Assembly (NCBI GenBank): GCA_029251065.1
Contig: JAQXEB010000118.1
Coordinates: forward strand, 1-7,855
Length of the DNA: 7,855 nt
Reading direction: 5' to 3'
Origin: Luminiphilus sp.
GTDB taxonomy: Bacteria; Pseudomonadota; Gammaproteobacteria; Pseudomonadales; Halieaceae
In this document: piece after piece, positions 6,880-7,855 of the stretch
Layout: each line of letters opens with the position of its first letter
Numbering within the stretch: position 1 is the first letter of the stretch
The notes under the pieces: generated by a model
What the model saw: only the letters and a program-made list of their open reading frames with translations
Database searches by the model: none
What the model was told of the DNA's origin: nothing
Position numbers and translations under genes: made by a program

Positions 6880-7694
6880 AACAATACACGACGCTCTTAC
6901 CGGTTGAGGACGGCGCGCTAACACTGCATATCGCAGAGGCTAGTCATTCTAGCTGCAGACTCATCTGCGTCCATGGTTGGACGCTTGATCACAACTCGTT
7001 CGAGCGACAACTCCGCCTCACGCAAAAAAACGTTTGCCTTGTTCGATACGATCGACGGGGTCATGGCACGAACTTCATGACCCCCGACCTGACGCACGAC
7101 CTGATTGATCTCAAGCGCATCGTCGATGCATCTGAACTGCCCACCGTATTGCTTGGCGTGTCGCAAGGCGCACGACTGTGCCTACGTTTCATTCAATACT
7201 GGCCCAATCATGTTGCTGGAATCATCTTCCAGGGCGGGGTCGTTGACGACTACACGTTTGATCCTGACGATCCGCAAGAACCCCCTCTGCGCCGCTACTC
7301 AAGGCTTGTGCAGGAGGGAAGACTCGATGACGTCAAAGCCGACTGGTTAACACACAAACTCATGACTCGAGGTGTGCTCGAAGACGATAAAGTAAAACTC
7401 AAAGAACAGGTGAATCGATATTTAGGTCAGGACCTAGTCACAACCGCTGCGCCAGAGACACGCTCCCTCGACGCCCGACTCCCTCCAAAAACACCGCTCA
7501 CTCGTTGCGCCACAAACGCGTTGATCGGACGCGCCCGCGGGGACTCGACACAACGAGTTGCGCATGCGGAGCGTCTCGCATTAGAACTCAACGGTCAGCT
7601 TATGGACTCACGAGACGGACACCTTTGGAACTGGACCCATCCTGAGAGTTTTAATCATCAAGTCGCAACCTGGCTTCGTCGCTTGGCGCTGTGA
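6876..7694 (+). CDS. Alpha/beta hydrolase
   Basis: This 272-residue serine hydrolase belongs to the alpha/beta fold group that includes enol-lactonases and C-C bond hydrolases. It shows the oxyanion motif VHGW (32-35), a YDRRGHG segment (58-64), the nucleophile elbow GVSQG with Ser96, a likely acid Asp223 in GRARGDS and the catalytic His249 in RDGHLW. A cap region rich in charged residues lies between about 125 and 200. I chose the ATG at 6876 rather than the one at 6831, because it overlaps the preceding TGA as ATGA and places the start just before the first strand; the longer form would add 15 residues that fall inside the lyase gene. Coupled translation is likely, since no strong ribosome site precedes it. 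It may hydrolyse a lactone, ester or thioester intermediate of the same pathway; resemblance to PcaD-type enol-lactonases is general and not specific. Confidence 0.87.
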   Translation: MKQYTTLLPVEDGALTLHIAEASHSSCRLICVHGWTLDHNSFERQLRLTQKNVCLVRYDRRGHGTNFMTPDLTHDLIDLKRIVDASELPTVLLGVSQGARLCLRFIQYWPNHVAGIIFQGGVVDDYTFDPDDPQEPPLRRYSRLVQEGRLDDVKADWLTHKLMTRGVLEDDKVKLKEQVNRYLGQDLVTTAAPETRSLDARLPPKTPLTRCATNALIGRARGDSTQRVAHAERLALELNGQLMDSRDGHLWNWTHPESFNHQVATWLRRLAL

Positions 7695-7699
7695 GCGAT

Positions 7700-7855
7700 T
7701 TAATTAAGTACGGCGAGCAGATCCGGCGTTGTCGTCAGTGTCCGCCGCAGATCATGCGCAGCAGCGTCGAGTAGCGGCCATCGCTGATCCGCAAAAGTCG
7801 AAAAATCCACTCGTTGCGTTTGTGCGGAGCTGTTAATAGCACCGACGACACCTTG
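7700..7855 (-). CDS. IclR-family transcriptional regulator, C-terminal fragment (partial at right edge)
   Basis: The leftward frame is open from the window edge to a TAA at 7700-7702 and gives the last 51 residues. It begins QGVVGAINSSAQTQRVDF, which is the closing strand and turn of the IclR effector-binding domain (families typically read VGAINVS followed by a short loop). A final helix WPLLDAAAHDLRRTL then matches the usual end of these proteins. The DNA-binding domain and the promoter lie outside the window. Its stop is five bases from the convergent hydrolase stop. IclR members such as PcaR, PcaU and PobR control aromatic catabolism by sensing a pathway compound; the divergent operator at 6031-6065 resembles the PcaR site. 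It is therefore the best candidate for the local regulator of both operons, though this is inference from adjacency. Confidence 0.75.
   Translation of the reverse strand, partial: QGVVGAINSSAQTQRVDFSTFADQRWPLLDAAAHDLRRTLTTTPDLLAVLN

Noticed and set aside
7043..7055. Inverted repeat TCGAT-ACG-ATCGA as a third operator
   Set aside because: It lies in the hydrolase coding sequence at a conserved YDRRGHG segment, lacks the flanking A/T arms of the intergenic sites and is best explained by codons.

Overview
The window looks like a piece of a gammaproteobacterial chromosome, probably from a marine oligotroph-type lineage such as the OM60/NOR5 or SAR92 relatives. This rests on the style of the proteins (a TonB-dependent receptor with an EEVVVTAR TonB box, a proteobacterial citryl-CoA-lyase-like protein, an IclR-type regulator), the roughly 50-55% G+C look of the sequence and the tightly packed genes. 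No marker gene is present, so the taxon is inference. I see no RNA gene, insertion sequence or CRISPR array.

Layout. Positions 1-108 may hold the 3' end of a rightward gene. A leftward five-gene block fills 123-5999. In transcription order it encodes a TonB-dependent outer-membrane receptor, a vicinal-oxygen-chelate (VOC) protein, a WrbA-like flavodoxin-fold protein, a PaaK-type acyl-CoA ligase and a single-domain MetE-like zinc protein. Gaps are 25, 14, -1 and 46 bp, as expected of one operon. A 127-bp divergent control region (6000-6126) carries two near-identical inverted repeats. Rightward from it run a citryl-CoA-lyase-like protein (6127-6879) and, overlapping by 4 bp, an alpha/beta hydrolase (6876-7694). 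Five bases beyond, convergent, is the C-terminal end of an IclR-family regulator that runs off the right edge.

How it may work together. Receptor, CoA ligase, VOC metalloenzyme, flavin reductase, retro-Claisen-type lyase, hydrolase and zinc thiol-alkyl/methyl transferase form a self-contained uptake-and-catabolism module for an organic acid, possibly aromatic. The operators in the divergent promoter contain the core of the site recognised by IclR-type regulators of aromatic catabolism (PcaR), and an IclR-type gene closes the locus, so local control of both arms is likely. The substrate cannot be read from the sequence. The most unusual points are the replacement of the usual catalytic Asp by Ser in the lyase-like protein, and the presence of a MetE catalytic domain without its N-terminal half inside a catabolic operon.
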